From Akkermansiaceae bacterium (GTDB taxonomy: Bacteria > Verrucomicrobiota > Verrucomicrobiia > Verrucomicrobiales > Akkermansiaceae), in contig CAISTY010000084.1 of the NCBI GenBank assembly GCA_903888515.1, forward strand, positions 1 through 61,249: 61,249 bases of DNA. Reading direction: 5' to 3'. Position 1 is the first letter of the stretch. Each line of letters opens with the position of its first letter. Under the pieces are notes generated by a model. It was not told the origin of the DNA. It was given only the letters and a program-made list of their open reading frames with translations, and did not search any database. A program made the position numbers and the translations under genes. Positions 52,169 to 61,249 of this stretch are shown piece after piece.

Positions 52169-52172
52169 TCCC

Positions 52173-54332
52173 ATGGAACCCGGCTACCGCATCCGTATCT
52201 ATCTGCTAACAGCCCTGGTGCTGGTTGGCTGCGGAGCGCTGCTGACGCGTCTCTTCGATTTCCAAATCCTGCGCCGCAACGAGTTCCTCAACCTCGTCCC
52301 GGGCAACCGCACCGTCACCGTCCGGGAACCCGGCATCCGCGGTGATATCACCGACCGCAACGGCATCGTCCTCGCCCGCAACCTGCGCAAATACGAGGTT
52401 TCCTTCAATCTGGATGAAATCCGCGACGCCTATCTGGCGCAACACAAACCGCAGACCAAGGAAGAAAGCCTCGCCCGCAAACACGAGGAAAAGGACATCG
52501 TGGACATCGTCAAGGATGGCAAGGATAGCACCATCGGACGCTTGAAGCAGCTCGGCATCGCCAAGAACTTCAAAGCCGGCGACATGCGCACGCATTTCCT
52601 CACCCACGGCGGACTTATCCCTTTCAGTTACCGCACGGATCTCACCTTCGCGGAGTTCGCTAAACTCGCCGAACACAACCTCGATCTCCCCGGCGTTTGC
52701 CTCAGCACCCGCCCACAACGCCATTATCCCTACGGCTCGCTGGCCAGCCATGTCATCGGATACCTCAAACAATGGGAAAAAGGCGATGTCCCGGACAGCT
52801 CCACCCGCGTCTTCAATCACTATATCGGTGACGAAAAAGGCATCGCCGGCGTCGAGGCTTCCATGGACGGAATCCTGCGCGGTCCCGAAGGCCGCAAGAC
52901 CATCGTCAAAGACGAAAAAGGCCGCACCATCCGCCTGACCGATTATACCAAACCCGGCACCGGCGCCAAAGTCCAACTCGCTATCGACGCCCGCAAACAA
53001 TATCTCCTGGAAAACATCCTCCGCCGCACAGGCCGCGCCGCCGGTGTCGTGATGGACGTCAATACCGGCGAGGTGCTCGCCATGGCGTCCGTGCCGGACT
53101 ATGATCCTAACGCTTTTATCCCGAGCATCGATGCCCGGCGCTGGAGAGACTACCACGAAAACAAACAACTCGCACCCTTCAGCAACCGCGCCATCTCCGC
53201 TTTCACGCCCGGTTCCACCATGAAAGTGCCCACCGCCATCTCCGGCGCACTCCAGGGAATGACTTCCCGCTGTTTTTCATGCGACGGATATGTGGCCTAC
53301 GGCAACCACAAGGTCGGATGCTGGTTGTGGAATAAAAGCAAAGGCAGCCATGGCGCGCTCACCCTCCCCAAAGCCATCCAGCAATCCTGTAACCCCTACT
53401 TCAACAAACTCGCCAACACCATCGGCTGGCGCGCCATGGTCGACGGTTGCCAAATGGTCGGCTTCGGCAAACGCACCGGCATCGAACTGCCCAAGGAAGA
53501 TCCCGGCATTTTGCCTGGCAGCCAAGCCTGGCGGGCCGCCAACCCGGGTGCCGCCATGACGCCCGTCCTCACTGCGTTCGTATCCATCGGCCAGGGTGAC
53601 ACCATGGCCACCCCGCTCCAACTCTGTGCCATGGCCGCCTGCGTCGCCAACGGCGGCAAATACTATCAACCGCGCATCGTCCGCAAAGCCGTCTCCGATG
53701 ATGGGAAAATCCTCATCGACGACAAACCGAAACTCGTCGTCAATCTCATCGAACAGGGGATCAAACCCAAGGAATTCGAACTCATCCGCAAGGGCATGTG
53801 GATGGCCGCCAACGTCCGCGGCGGCACCGCCGGCAAGGTCAAAATGCCCCACATGGAAGTCGCCGCCAAAACCGGCACCGCCCAAACCATCGACCATGGC
53901 CGGAAATCCAACAATTCATGGGTCATCAGCTTCGCTCCCTACGAAAACCCGAAATACGCGGTCTGCGTCATGGTGCAGAATGCGGGGTCGGGTGGCGCGG
54001 TTTGCGGTCCGCTCGTCCATCTGCTCTATAGCGGGCTCTTCGCCGAGGATGAAGGCCGCCTCCTCGCCCTCAAACCACAGACCGAATTCGTCGGCAATAC
54101 CGACCGCCTGGAAATCATCGCTTTGCCCGACGATGTGCTCGCCGCCATCAACGCCAACGATCCGGCGGATGATCCCGATCCCGGAGAGACCGGTGACGAA
54201 GTCGGGGAAGACGCGTCGGGAACCATGTTCCCCGCTGCCGACAACACCGCCACCCCCACCCCCACTCTTACTCCGGAAATCGATGATGAAGGCACCGTGA
54301 TCCCAAGAGCCGTTCCCGTCATTGAACCCTGA
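52173..54332 (+). CDS. mrdA: Penicillin-binding protein 2 (class B transpeptidase)
   Basis: The 719-aa protein starts at MEPGYRIRIYLLTALVLVG, 4 nt after mreD. It has an N-terminal anchor, a pedestal with VREPGIRGDITDRNGIVLARN, and a transpeptidase with the three motifs: SxxK in FTPGSTMKVPTAIS, SxN in IQQSCNPYFNKLAN, KTG in EVAAKTGTAQTIDHG. A Pro/Thr-rich tail follows. It is the elongasome transpeptidase. The usual partner rodA is not next to it; an RNase E/G gene follows instead. Confidence 0.94.
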   Translation: MEPGYRIRIYLLTALVLVGCGALLTRLFDFQILRRNEFLNLVPGNRTVTVREPGIRGDITDRNGIVLARNLRKYEVSFNLDEIRDAYLAQHKPQTKEESLARKHEEKDIVDIVKDGKDSTIGRLKQLGIAKNFKAGDMRTHFLTHGGLIPFSYRTDLTFAEFAKLAEHNLDLPGVCLSTRPQRHYPYGSLASHVIGYLKQWEKGDVPDSSTRVFNHYIGDEKGIAGVEASMDGILRGPEGRKTIVKDEKGRTIRLTDYTKPGTGAKVQLAIDARKQYLLENILRRTGRAAGVVMDVNTGEVLAMASVPDYDPNAFIPSIDARRWRDYHENKQLAPFSNRAISAFTPGSTMKVPTAISGALQGMTSRCFSCDGYVAYGNHKVGCWLWNKSKGSHGALTLPKAIQQSCNPYFNKLANTIGWRAMVDGCQMVGFGKRTGIELPKEDPGILPGSQAWRAANPGAAMTPVLTAFVSIGQGDTMATPLQLCAMAACVANGGKYYQPRIVRKAVSDDGKILIDDKPKLVVNLIEQGIKPKEFELIRKGMWMAANVRGGTAGKVKMPHMEVAAKTGTAQTIDHGRKSNNSWVISFAPYENPKYAVCVMVQNAGSGGAVCGPLVHLLYSGLFAEDEGRLLALKPQTEFVGNTDRLEIIALPDDVLAAINANDPADDPDPGETGDEVGEDASGTMFPAADNTATPTPTLTPEIDDEGTVIPRAVPVIEP

Positions 54333-54383
54333 TCCTTCTCTCTAACACACAAACAAAACAACCTTGATCCCATTCTCATCACC

Positions 54384-55973
54384 ATGATCCAACATCTCAA
54401 AAGACTCCTCGGTATCGGCAAACCCGATCCCATGCGCGGCAACAGCATCATCGTCAATGTCGAAAAACTCGAACGCCGCGTCGCTCTGTTAGAAGACGGA
54501 TTGCTGGAGGAATACACCGTCGAACGCGAGGGCGACCAGAATATCGTCGGCTGCATTTTCAAGGGCCGCGTCAAAAACATCGAGGCCGGCCTCAAGGCGA
54601 TGTTCGTCGATATCGGCCTCGACAAAAACGCCTTCCTGCATTTCTGGGACGCCATTCCGGCCGCACTGGACGCCGACCTCGAGGAAATCCTGCGCTCCAG
54701 CAGCAATAAGAAGAAACCCAAAAACATCACCTCGAAGGACATCCCTGACATCTATCCGGTAGGCTCGGAGATTGTCATTCAGGTGTCCAAAGGTCCGATT
54801 GGCACCAAGGGTCCGCGCGTCACCACCAATATCTCGCTGGCCGGTCGCTATCTGGTGCTCATGCCATTCACCGAACAATTCGGCATCTCGCGCAAAATCG
54901 AAGACCCGCAGGAACGCGCGCGCCTGCGCAAAATCGTCCAGAAACTCTCGATCCCGGAGGGCATGGGCATCATCATGCGCACCATCGCACAAGGAACCCG
55001 CGCCCGCCATTTCGTCCGCGACCTCGCCATGCTGCTCGGCCAATGGGACGAGATCGAGGCCCGCCGTGTGAGCAACCCGGCCCCCGCATGCATCTTTCAG
55101 GAACCCGATCTCATCGAACGCACCGCCCGTGATTTTCTAACAGACGAAATCAACCAGATTCTCTGCGACGACGCCGAAACCACCGAGATGATCCGCCAGA
55201 TCGCCGGGAAAATCTCCCGCCGCGCGAAACGCCGGGTCCACTTCATGCCCACCAGCACCCAGCCGCTCTTCGAGCGCATCGGCATCCAAAAACAAATCGA
55301 TGAGGCTTTCTCACGCCAAGTCTGGCTCCCCTGCGGCGGCTATATCGTCATCGATGAAACCGAGGCGCTCATCGCCATCGATGTCAATACCGGCCGCAAC
55401 CGCGGCTCGAAGGACGTGGAGAAGATGATCCTGGAAACCAACACCGAAGCTGCCCGCGAAGTCGCACGCCAACTCCGTCTGCGCAACATCGGCGGACTGG
55501 TCGTCATCGATTTCATCGACATGCGCCACCGCAAGGACCAACAAACGGTTTACAAAGTCATCAGGGACCGCCTCAAAAAGGACAAGGCCAAGACCCAGGT
55601 CATTCAGATCTCGCCCATCGGCCTGATGGAAATGACTCGCCAACGGATTAACGAATCACTCCGCGATTCGATGTATGAGCCATGTCCGTACTGTCAGGGC
55701 CGCGCCCGCGTCAAAACTCCGATGACCATGTCCGTCGAAATCCAGCGCCGCCTCAACACCGTCATCCAGAAACACCGCGATACCATCGGCGATATTATCG
55801 TCATCGTCAATAGCGACGTCCTCAACCGCTTCAAAAGCGAGGACGCAAAACTGCTAGGTGAACTCGAACGCGCCCATTCCGGCCGACTCTTCTTCCGCTC
55901 CGACCCCACCCTCAACCGCGAACGCTTCTTCATCATCGACGCCCAAACCGAAAAAAACCTCGATCATGCGTGA
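54384..55973 (+). CDS. rng: Ribonuclease E/G family endoribonuclease
   Basis: The 529-aa protein is of RNase G size, without the long degradosome scaffold of RNase E. An S1 domain at ~38-130 (VGCIFKGRVKNIEAGLKAMF, DIGLDKNAFLHFWD) contains a basic insertion. The DNase I-like catalytic part has IVIDETEALIAIDVNTGRNRG and LVVIDFIDMRHRKDQ with the Mg-binding Asp residues. The Zn-link CPYCQGRARV is present. It cleaves A/U-rich single-stranded RNA and matures 16S rRNA. Convergent with the next gene. Confidence 0.93.
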   Translation: MIQHLKRLLGIGKPDPMRGNSIIVNVEKLERRVALLEDGLLEEYTVEREGDQNIVGCIFKGRVKNIEAGLKAMFVDIGLDKNAFLHFWDAIPAALDADLEEILRSSSNKKKPKNITSKDIPDIYPVGSEIVIQVSKGPIGTKGPRVTTNISLAGRYLVLMPFTEQFGISRKIEDPQERARLRKIVQKLSIPEGMGIIMRTIAQGTRARHFVRDLAMLLGQWDEIEARRVSNPAPACIFQEPDLIERTARDFLTDEINQILCDDAETTEMIRQIAGKISRRAKRRVHFMPTSTQPLFERIGIQKQIDEAFSRQVWLPCGGYIVIDETEALIAIDVNTGRNRGSKDVEKMILETNTEAAREVARQLRLRNIGGLVVIDFIDMRHRKDQQTVYKVIRDRLKKDKAKTQVIQISPIGLMEMTRQRINESLRDSMYEPCPYCQGRARVKTPMTMSVEIQRRLNTVIQKHRDTIGDIIVIVNSDVLNRFKSEDAKLLGELERAHSGRLFFRSDPTLNRERFFIIDAQTEKNLDHA

Positions 55974-56021
55974 ACCGCCAAGTGGCTGATAGATATTCCG
56001 GTTCTAGCAGACATCACCCGC

Positions 56022-57908
56022 CTACCACACCTTCAAGGTGAGCGGGCCGGTTCCGGGATTTTCGAACGGGCCGGCTGTGGGATGGGTCTTGTTCCTGGGT
56101 TTGCCGAAGTAATCGGTGTCAATGTTCACCGGCGTGGCATCGGAATTCACGTAGGGAAGTTGTGGAATCCTGGCCTTGCCTAACAGCTCCGTGGTCACCG
56201 GTGTCGTTGCCGCCTTGGACAGCGAGGCCGGCAACGTCAGTTGCAGATGCACCGCGCCGGCATCCTCTGTGAATTTGCTGTTGAACGCGTCCGGCAATGT
56301 GAGCGGATTGGTTTCCTTGCCATAGGGTCGTGCGCCATCGAGATAGACATTGCCGCCGGTGAGAAGCGGGAACTCGCGGACATCATAGACCCAGGTGCCA
56401 TAACCATCGTCAGGCCGAGGTGGCTTGGCGGGGTTGGTGGTTGCGGGTGCAGTCGCGCCTGCGCCGACGAAGATGTTGTTGTGGAAGCGGTTGTCGCCAC
56501 CCTTGATGTTGACCAGGCCGGAGACCTGCGTCGAATGGGCGGGATGATAGGGCGTGGCGCGCCGCAGCTCCTGCCGGCAGATGATTTTCCCGGCAATCAG
56601 ATTGTGCGCATAGGCACCGCCCTCGGACCAGTCCAGCAGGCTGACGGCGGACAGGAAGATGTTGTTGTCCACCACGCACGGCCCGTGGTTCACCTCGACA
56701 AACAAGTCCTCTGTGAGGTTGTCGTGGAAGAGGTTGCGCGAGACGCGCGTGCCCTGCGCCATCCAGTCCAGCCAGAGTCCGCGGCACGTCCGATAGATAT
56801 GATTGCGGCTGATTTCGGTATCAATGGCGGCATGGAACTTGATGCCGCCCATTTCGGCACCGGTGAAGAGACGTCGGACGTGGATGTCATGGATGATGTT
56901 GCCGGTCACGCTGCTGAACGCGCAGCCCAGACTGCCGACAATGCCGGCTTGTTCGCAGTGCGAGACGGTGTTGTTGCGGACGATATGGTGGCCGATGTTT
57001 TCCTTGGTCCACGCGATGGGATGGGCATGCGCGCGCTCGATGGTTTTGACGTAGCCCTCGGCGCTGTTAGCAGAGGTGTTGTCGAATGCGTCGCCGTGTT
57101 TGCCCAGCGCGATGCCGGAACAAACCGAGTGGCTGACAGTGTTGTTCTCGATGATCCAGCCTTTGCTCCAATGCGTGCCGATCAGGCCGATTTGCTCGGC
57201 CGTCGGCGGCGCCCACGGCGTGGCCGCGTGGCGCATTGTGAAGCCGCGCACGGTGATGAAGTTCCGGCCCGGTTTGTCCGGATAGAAAACCGTGCGGCGA
57301 ACATTGATCTCCACCAGTTGCTCGTTGGGATTCACGCCCTTGAACTGCGCCCGGATCTTCGTGTTCCCGCCATCCACCTCGCCAAACCACAGCGGCGTCT
57401 CACCCGCCGGCTTAAGCACATCCTCCAGCTTCGCCGCCTCGCTCAGCCATTCGCCATTGAGATAGACGGCGCCGGTGTGGTGCGCGCGGCCCCTGGCATT
57501 GAACCAGTCGCCGCGGATGAGGTCGCTGTAGGGATTGAAGTCGCCGAAAAACGAATTCGGAAGCGTCACTATCCAAACATCGTCCTGCAATTTCTGCCAG
57601 TTCTTGACGACTTCCGAGCCCTTGATCTCGACCTTGCCGCCCGGCGTGGCCTGATAGACAATGCGCTTCTTGTCGGACTCGCCGCCACGCGGCGGGTTGA
57701 TACGCTCGCGATAGACGCCATCCCGCACGGTGATGGTATCACCCGCCTGAGCCAGATCGGCGGCACGCTGGATCGTCCGCAGCGGTGCGGCCTGCGTGCC
57801 GGGGTCGGTGTCCTTGCCGGTAGTGGCCACGTGGAATTCGGTGGCCCAGGCGGCTGTGGTGGCGAGCGCCAGCGCACCCAGGATGATTCGGGTATGGGAG
57901 GTGTTCAT
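56022..57908 (-). CDS. Secreted right-handed beta-helix protein (polysaccharide lyase-like)
   Basis: The 628-aa protein starts at MNTSHTRIILGALALATTAAWATEFHV (signal peptide). The DUF1565-type entry motif TGKDTDPGTQAAPLRTIQRA, AGDTITVRDGVYRERIN, marks the start of a beta-helix. Successive coils follow, such as IENNTVSHSVCSGIALGKHG, IVRNNTVSHCEQAGIVGS and ISRNHIYRTCRGLWLDWMAQ. Alginate, pectate and chondroitin lyases share this fold; the substrate cannot be read from sequence. It starts 74 nt after the GH106-like gene stop, so the two form an operon. Confidence 0.8.
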   Translation of the reverse strand: MNTSHTRIILGALALATTAAWATEFHVATTGKDTDPGTQAAPLRTIQRAADLAQAGDTITVRDGVYRERINPPRGGESDKKRIVYQATPGGKVEIKGSEVVKNWQKLQDDVWIVTLPNSFFGDFNPYSDLIRGDWFNARGRAHHTGAVYLNGEWLSEAAKLEDVLKPAGETPLWFGEVDGGNTKIRAQFKGVNPNEQLVEINVRRTVFYPDKPGRNFITVRGFTMRHAATPWAPPTAEQIGLIGTHWSKGWIIENNTVSHSVCSGIALGKHGDAFDNTSANSAEGYVKTIERAHAHPIAWTKENIGHHIVRNNTVSHCEQAGIVGSLGCAFSSVTGNIIHDIHVRRLFTGAEMGGIKFHAAIDTEISRNHIYRTCRGLWLDWMAQGTRVSRNLFHDNLTEDLFVEVNHGPCVVDNNIFLSAVSLLDWSEGGAYAHNLIAGKIICRQELRRATPYHPAHSTQVSGLVNIKGGDNRFHNNIFVGAGATAPATTNPAKPPRPDDGYGTWVYDVREFPLLTGGNVYLDGARPYGKETNPLTLPDAFNSKFTEDAGAVHLQLTLPASLSKAATTPVTTELLGKARIPQLPYVNSDATPVNIDTDYFGKPRNKTHPTAGPFENPGTGPLTLKVW

Positions 57909-57982
57909 GCTTTGATTGTTAGATTGCATTGTCAGATGAAATTGCCGGATGGGATTGGCATGCCCGTCCGCCGTCACTATGT

Positions 57983-60580
57983 TTATCGGGGGACGACGAT
58001 CAAGCGGGCTTGCTTGGGCGCGAAGGGTTCGATGCGCAGCGTATTGGTGCCGGGTTTCAGCAACGTCGTGATGGTGAGGCGATAGGGTTTGCCGATGAAG
58101 CCGCCGGCATCCCGACCGTTGACGGTGACCCGTGCCGCCGCTTCGGGAGCCAACTCATCCATGGTGAGGATGACGTCGGATTTTGTCAGATCCACCGTGC
58201 CGGGAATGTCACAATGTCCCACAAAGACGTCGGCTGTGGCCGGGCTTTTGGCAAACGGCCGCCCATTGAGCGCCTGCGGTACCGGTGCCGGTACCGCGGC
58301 GACGGCGTCGCGCGTGACGACCAGCGGCTCGATGGCCGGCTTGGCCGTGGCGTCACGTGGCGGCAGCTTGCGTTTTTCCGCGGCGAAAACCAGCAGGACG
58401 CTTTCCGACGGTTCCAGGGTCAGATCCACCTCCACGGAATCGGCACCAAGTCGGCGGTAAGGAATGGCGGTGATTTCATTGCGCATCGGATCCCAACATT
58501 CCGGCTCGCCTTGGGCGGTGAGTTTCAGGGTGAATTTGCGGGCCTCGCCCAGGTGATTCTGGTTGCAGATGAAAAACACATCACGGTTGTCTTTCTGGCG
58601 GTGCAGGATATGCAGCCAATTGCTGGTTTCACCCGCCTTCACTTCCAGCGTGGGATGAATCCCGGCGTCCCCGGTTAGAACCTTCTGAATCTCCTCGGGC
58701 GTCGGTTTTGCGGGTAGAAAGTACGAGCGCCCACCGGCCTTGCTGGTCTTGCAGCGCGTCAACGAAGGCGTGGCCGTGCCCCAGATGTCCGCGCAGAGTT
58801 GGGCGATGTCCTTGGCGCCGCGACCGAGGGTGGCGGACTTGCCAGGCAAATCCTGATAGGCCACCACCACCCCGCCGTTTTCAAAAAACCGCAGCGCCTT
58901 GGCCAATGTCGGATAGGGAATCACCTCGACTGCGGGCAGTACCAATATCTGATAGGTCTCCTTGTGGAGTTGGATCGTTTTGCCCACCAGCTTGGCGTCG
59001 TCCTCCCAAGCGTCGTAGAGCAGCCAGTCGCTGTCGAACAAGGCGTCCTGCAGCGTGCTGGTGAATTCCTCCGGTCGCTCGGTTTTGCCTGCATGAAAGC
59101 TTTGCCCGGGAAACAGGAAAGCCACCGGACACACGTGCCGTCCGCCGGTGAGCATGACGCTGAGGCGGCTGGTGTAATCGGCCCAGACGCGGTACAGCGG
59201 CCAGCGTGGCTCGAAGCCGCCGTTGTAAAAATAGGGCGGATAATCCCTGTCGTAGGGCGCGCGCGGGTTGAACGAGTGGCTGATCAGGAAATTGACGCCG
59301 CGAACCTGGTGCCAGTCCGCCAACCATTTCATTTGCGGATACGTCAGGACCTGATTGTAGCCGCCGTATACCTCGCTGAAGGCGATGTCGTCCTGCTTGT
59401 TATATGTGTGTGAAATGGAACTGGCGATCTTGGGTGTCTGATAGACGCCCATCTTGCGCTCGCCGGGATAGAGCTGGCGGCAGACCAGGTCGATGCCGCC
59501 CATGTCGCTGTATTTCTGCAACTGCATCAGATTGCCGGCTGACATGGTGCGGCTGAAGAGACAATCGTTGTGCTCCATGAAGTGGCCCATCGAAACAACC
59601 TTGTGGTCGCGGCACCAGCGGGTCATGCCGCCATACATCGTGCGCCCCCATGCTTCCGCGAAGGCGTCGATATAACTGTAATAGGCGGCGGTTTGTTCTT
59701 CACCGGCGAGTTTGAACTTGTAGCCGACGAGCACTTTGGCGAGGTCCAGCTTGCGCTCGGCGATGACCTTGGGCACCTCGCTGCCCCAATCGCCCTGGGT
59801 TTCGGGTTCATCATAAAAATAGCCGGTGATGGTTTTCCCGAAGTCGGCCTTGAAGCGGTCGTAGTGTGGTTGATAGACCGTCTTGATGAACCAATCGACA
59901 CAGTCCTGGCTGGCACCGTCCACGGAGATATACTTTCTTTGCTGACCGATGCTGCCCTTGAACTTCCACGTGAACTTCATGATGCACCACGCGCCGGCGG
60001 GACTCTCCCAAACGAGTTTGCCATCCTTGATGCGGGAGGTGAGATCCACCAACGTCTGGCCGTCGATGACTCCGCCATCCAACTCCTTGCCGGCGACCAC
60101 TGCGATGAGGTTGGCGTCAGCGTAGGCGTCCGCGTCCGCCTTGGCCGGTCCTTGGAGGTGGACGGCGGTGGCTTCCAGCACCTTGCTGCCGTATTCCGCC
60201 GGCACTCGTCCGCCCATCATTTGGCTCGGCCACCACCAGTCGTCGAAAATATACAGCGTGAGGTTGTTCTTGCGCGCGAAATCCAGCGTGATGCCCAGAT
60301 CGCGATACCAGCCCTCGCCCAGCCAATCCTTGTGCGGCCGGGGTTCGGCGGTGAACGTGCCGTTGCCGCCATCCAGCACGTTCTTCAGTTCGGCCTCCAA
60401 CTGTTCACGGGTTTCGTCGCCGTGCATCCAGAACAAGGGCCCCGTAAGGCGGCGGGCCTCCATGGGCAATGTGCGGAAGTACTGTTCGGTCTGCGAGATG
60501 TCAGCTTGTGCACCAGTGATGTGTGCTCCCGCCAGCGCCACAGCGCCTGCGATCCAACAATGGGTATTGAGGTGTTTCAT
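57983..60580 (-). CDS. Secreted GH106-like glycoside hydrolase (alpha-L-rhamnosidase type)
   Basis: The 865-aa protein starts at MKHLNTHCWIAGAVALAGA with a signal peptide. LTGPLFWMHGDETREQLEAE, YIFDDWWWPSQMMGGRVPAE and DFGKTITGYFYDEPETQGDW fit the (beta/alpha)8 barrel of the GH106/GH2-related family with acidic catalytic candidates in DEPE. The C-terminal part has beta-sandwich carbohydrate-binding modules (VFVGHCDIPGTVDLTKSDVI, RVTVNGRDAGGFIG). It should release rhamnose or a related sugar from plant or algal polysaccharide, together with the beta-helix protein. A longer frame to 60634 adds an untypical leader. Confidence 0.75.
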   Translation of the reverse strand: MKHLNTHCWIAGAVALAGAHITGAQADISQTEQYFRTLPMEARRLTGPLFWMHGDETREQLEAELKNVLDGGNGTFTAEPRPHKDWLGEGWYRDLGITLDFARKNNLTLYIFDDWWWPSQMMGGRVPAEYGSKVLEATAVHLQGPAKADADAYADANLIAVVAGKELDGGVIDGQTLVDLTSRIKDGKLVWESPAGAWCIMKFTWKFKGSIGQQRKYISVDGASQDCVDWFIKTVYQPHYDRFKADFGKTITGYFYDEPETQGDWGSEVPKVIAERKLDLAKVLVGYKFKLAGEEQTAAYYSYIDAFAEAWGRTMYGGMTRWCRDHKVVSMGHFMEHNDCLFSRTMSAGNLMQLQKYSDMGGIDLVCRQLYPGERKMGVYQTPKIASSISHTYNKQDDIAFSEVYGGYNQVLTYPQMKWLADWHQVRGVNFLISHSFNPRAPYDRDYPPYFYNGGFEPRWPLYRVWADYTSRLSVMLTGGRHVCPVAFLFPGQSFHAGKTERPEEFTSTLQDALFDSDWLLYDAWEDDAKLVGKTIQLHKETYQILVLPAVEVIPYPTLAKALRFFENGGVVVAYQDLPGKSATLGRGAKDIAQLCADIWGTATPSLTRCKTSKAGGRSYFLPAKPTPEEIQKVLTGDAGIHPTLEVKAGETSNWLHILHRQKDNRDVFFICNQNHLGEARKFTLKLTAQGEPECWDPMRNEITAIPYRRLGADSVEVDLTLEPSESVLLVFAAEKRKLPPRDATAKPAIEPLVVTRDAVAAVPAPVPQALNGRPFAKSPATADVFVGHCDIPGTVDLTKSDVILTMDELAPEAAARVTVNGRDAGGFIGKPYRLTITTLLKPGTNTLRIEPFAPKQARLIVVPR

Positions 60581-61249
60581 GGATGGGTTGATGGGTACGG
60601 ACTCATACTTCAGCATGGCGTACTGAACGCTCACGCTGAACTACCGTACCGGGATCCCAATGAAAAGACGCGTTGACGTCAAGGCAATATCCGGAAGATT
60701 TGGCCACTTGTTTCCGGGCATCATCCCACCACAGTCGCGACCTCGCGGCGCGCACGCCGCACCTCACGGGATTTATCGCCCATGGCCGCACCCGTCTCGC
60801 AGAAAAATCCCCGACAGTGGTGGCAACCTGGGAACTCAGGCATTCCTGCCCGTGTCTTTCTTCATGGATTTTTCACCGCCAAGGCACCAGGCACGCCAAG
60901 GGAAGAGTAAGAAGAAGAGATTGAGGATTGAGGATTGAGGATTGAAGAGGAAGATTTTGAAACGCCAAGGCGCCAAGCACGCCAAGGGATGCGGAAGAGA
61001 TTGATGATTGATGATTGATGATTGATGATTGATGATTGAGGATTGAGGATTGAGGATTGAGGATTGAGGATTGAAGAGAAGAGATTCTAACCGCGAAGGA
61101 CGCGAAGTGACGCGAAAGGGAAGAGGCGGGCAGGATGCCCGCAGCACGGTCTGGGGCAGGATGCCCGAGCCACCAGGTCGGAAGTCGGAGGTCGGAGGAG
61201 GTAGGGCGTGGAGGGGACGCCAGCGCTCGAACCCTTGCGTAAGGGTGGA
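60581..61249. repeat. Gene-free end of window with tandem heptamers and dispersed repeats
   Basis: About 670 nt without a supported gene. 60920-60946 contains TTGAGGA tandem copies. 60999-61073 has TTGATGA units switching to TTGAGGA units. Related CGCCAAGG-type units occur at 60884-60902 and 60963-60988, and CGCGAAGG units at 61092-61118. 61125-61172 has GGGCAGGATGCCCG dyads and the CACGGTCTGGGGCAGGAT core shared with the rsr 3' repeats. The minus-strand frame 60836-61147 only translates these repeats. Confidence 0.75.

Noticed and set aside
60836..61147. Minus-strand 103-aa open frame
   Set aside because: It is only a translation of tandem heptamers (NPQSSILNPQSS-like) and flanking repeats.

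Overview
The window looks like a GC-rich chromosome segment from a Verrucomicrobiota bacterium. The evidence is indirect: PEP-CTERM anchors (IPEPS/IPEPG, a hydrophobic stretch, then an Arg cluster), an autotransporter-repeat surface protein, a large secretin of the kind found in verrucomicrobial type IV pilus loci, a HzsA-related di-heme secreted protein, secreted glycoside hydrolases, and short palindromic intergenic repeats. No rRNA, CRISPR array, transposase or conventional tRNA gene was seen.

Layout. (1) 0-10.5 kb is an accessory block on the minus strand: a GH38-like hydrolase, a HzsA-related heme protein and a 1291-aa LRR surface protein, separated by repeat-rich gaps. (2) 10.6-17.1 kb is an RNA-repair locus: rsr (Ro60) - three predicted Y RNAs - rtcB - rtcA on the minus strand, with rtcR (sigma-54 activator, CARF domain) divergent. 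A sigma-54 promoter match lies in front of rsr. (3) 17.1-18.3 kb is a scar region with two gene remnants and repeats. (4) 18.4-34.7 kb carries metabolic and envelope genes: TrpB2-like synthase, outer-membrane protein, ATP-grasp-like protein, L28, lipoprotein hydrolase, POT transporter, a giant alpha-2-macroglobulin, PdxH, LolA-like protein, an unknown protein and PanE. (5) 34.7-37.7 kb is a 7-deazaguanine cluster, queF-queC-queD-folE2, followed by aat. (6) 37.8-48.4 kb holds SHD1-thioredoxin, ribF, secretin, AsmA-like protein, hpf, secG, rhomboid and a PATR/PEP-CTERM protein. (7) 48.5-56 kb is the cell-shape cluster rsmH, mreB, mreC, mreD, PBP2 and RNase E/G. (8) 56-60.6 kb is a minus-strand polysaccharide pair (beta-helix protein and GH106-like hydrolase), followed by a repeat-rich end.

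The most notable system is the RNA-repair locus. Between rsr and rtcB, three tandem minus-strand RNAs share one helix plan: a lower stem ending GA/UC, an asymmetric internal loop with AUKCC on one side and AAUCCYUUG on the other, and an upper stem. The stems differ in sequence but keep pairing. The first RNA carries only a plain loop. The second carries a circularly permuted tRNA mimic (T arm, GNRA-capped acceptor mimic, D arm). The third keeps the T arm and capped stem but has no D arm. By analogy with Salmonella rsr-yrlBA-rtcBA, RtcR would sense RNA ends, sigma-54 RNA polymerase would transcribe the operon, Ro60 would bind the Y RNAs, and RtcA/RtcB would heal and seal RNA.

All assignments come from reading the sequence and translations by eye. 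No database search or folding program was run.
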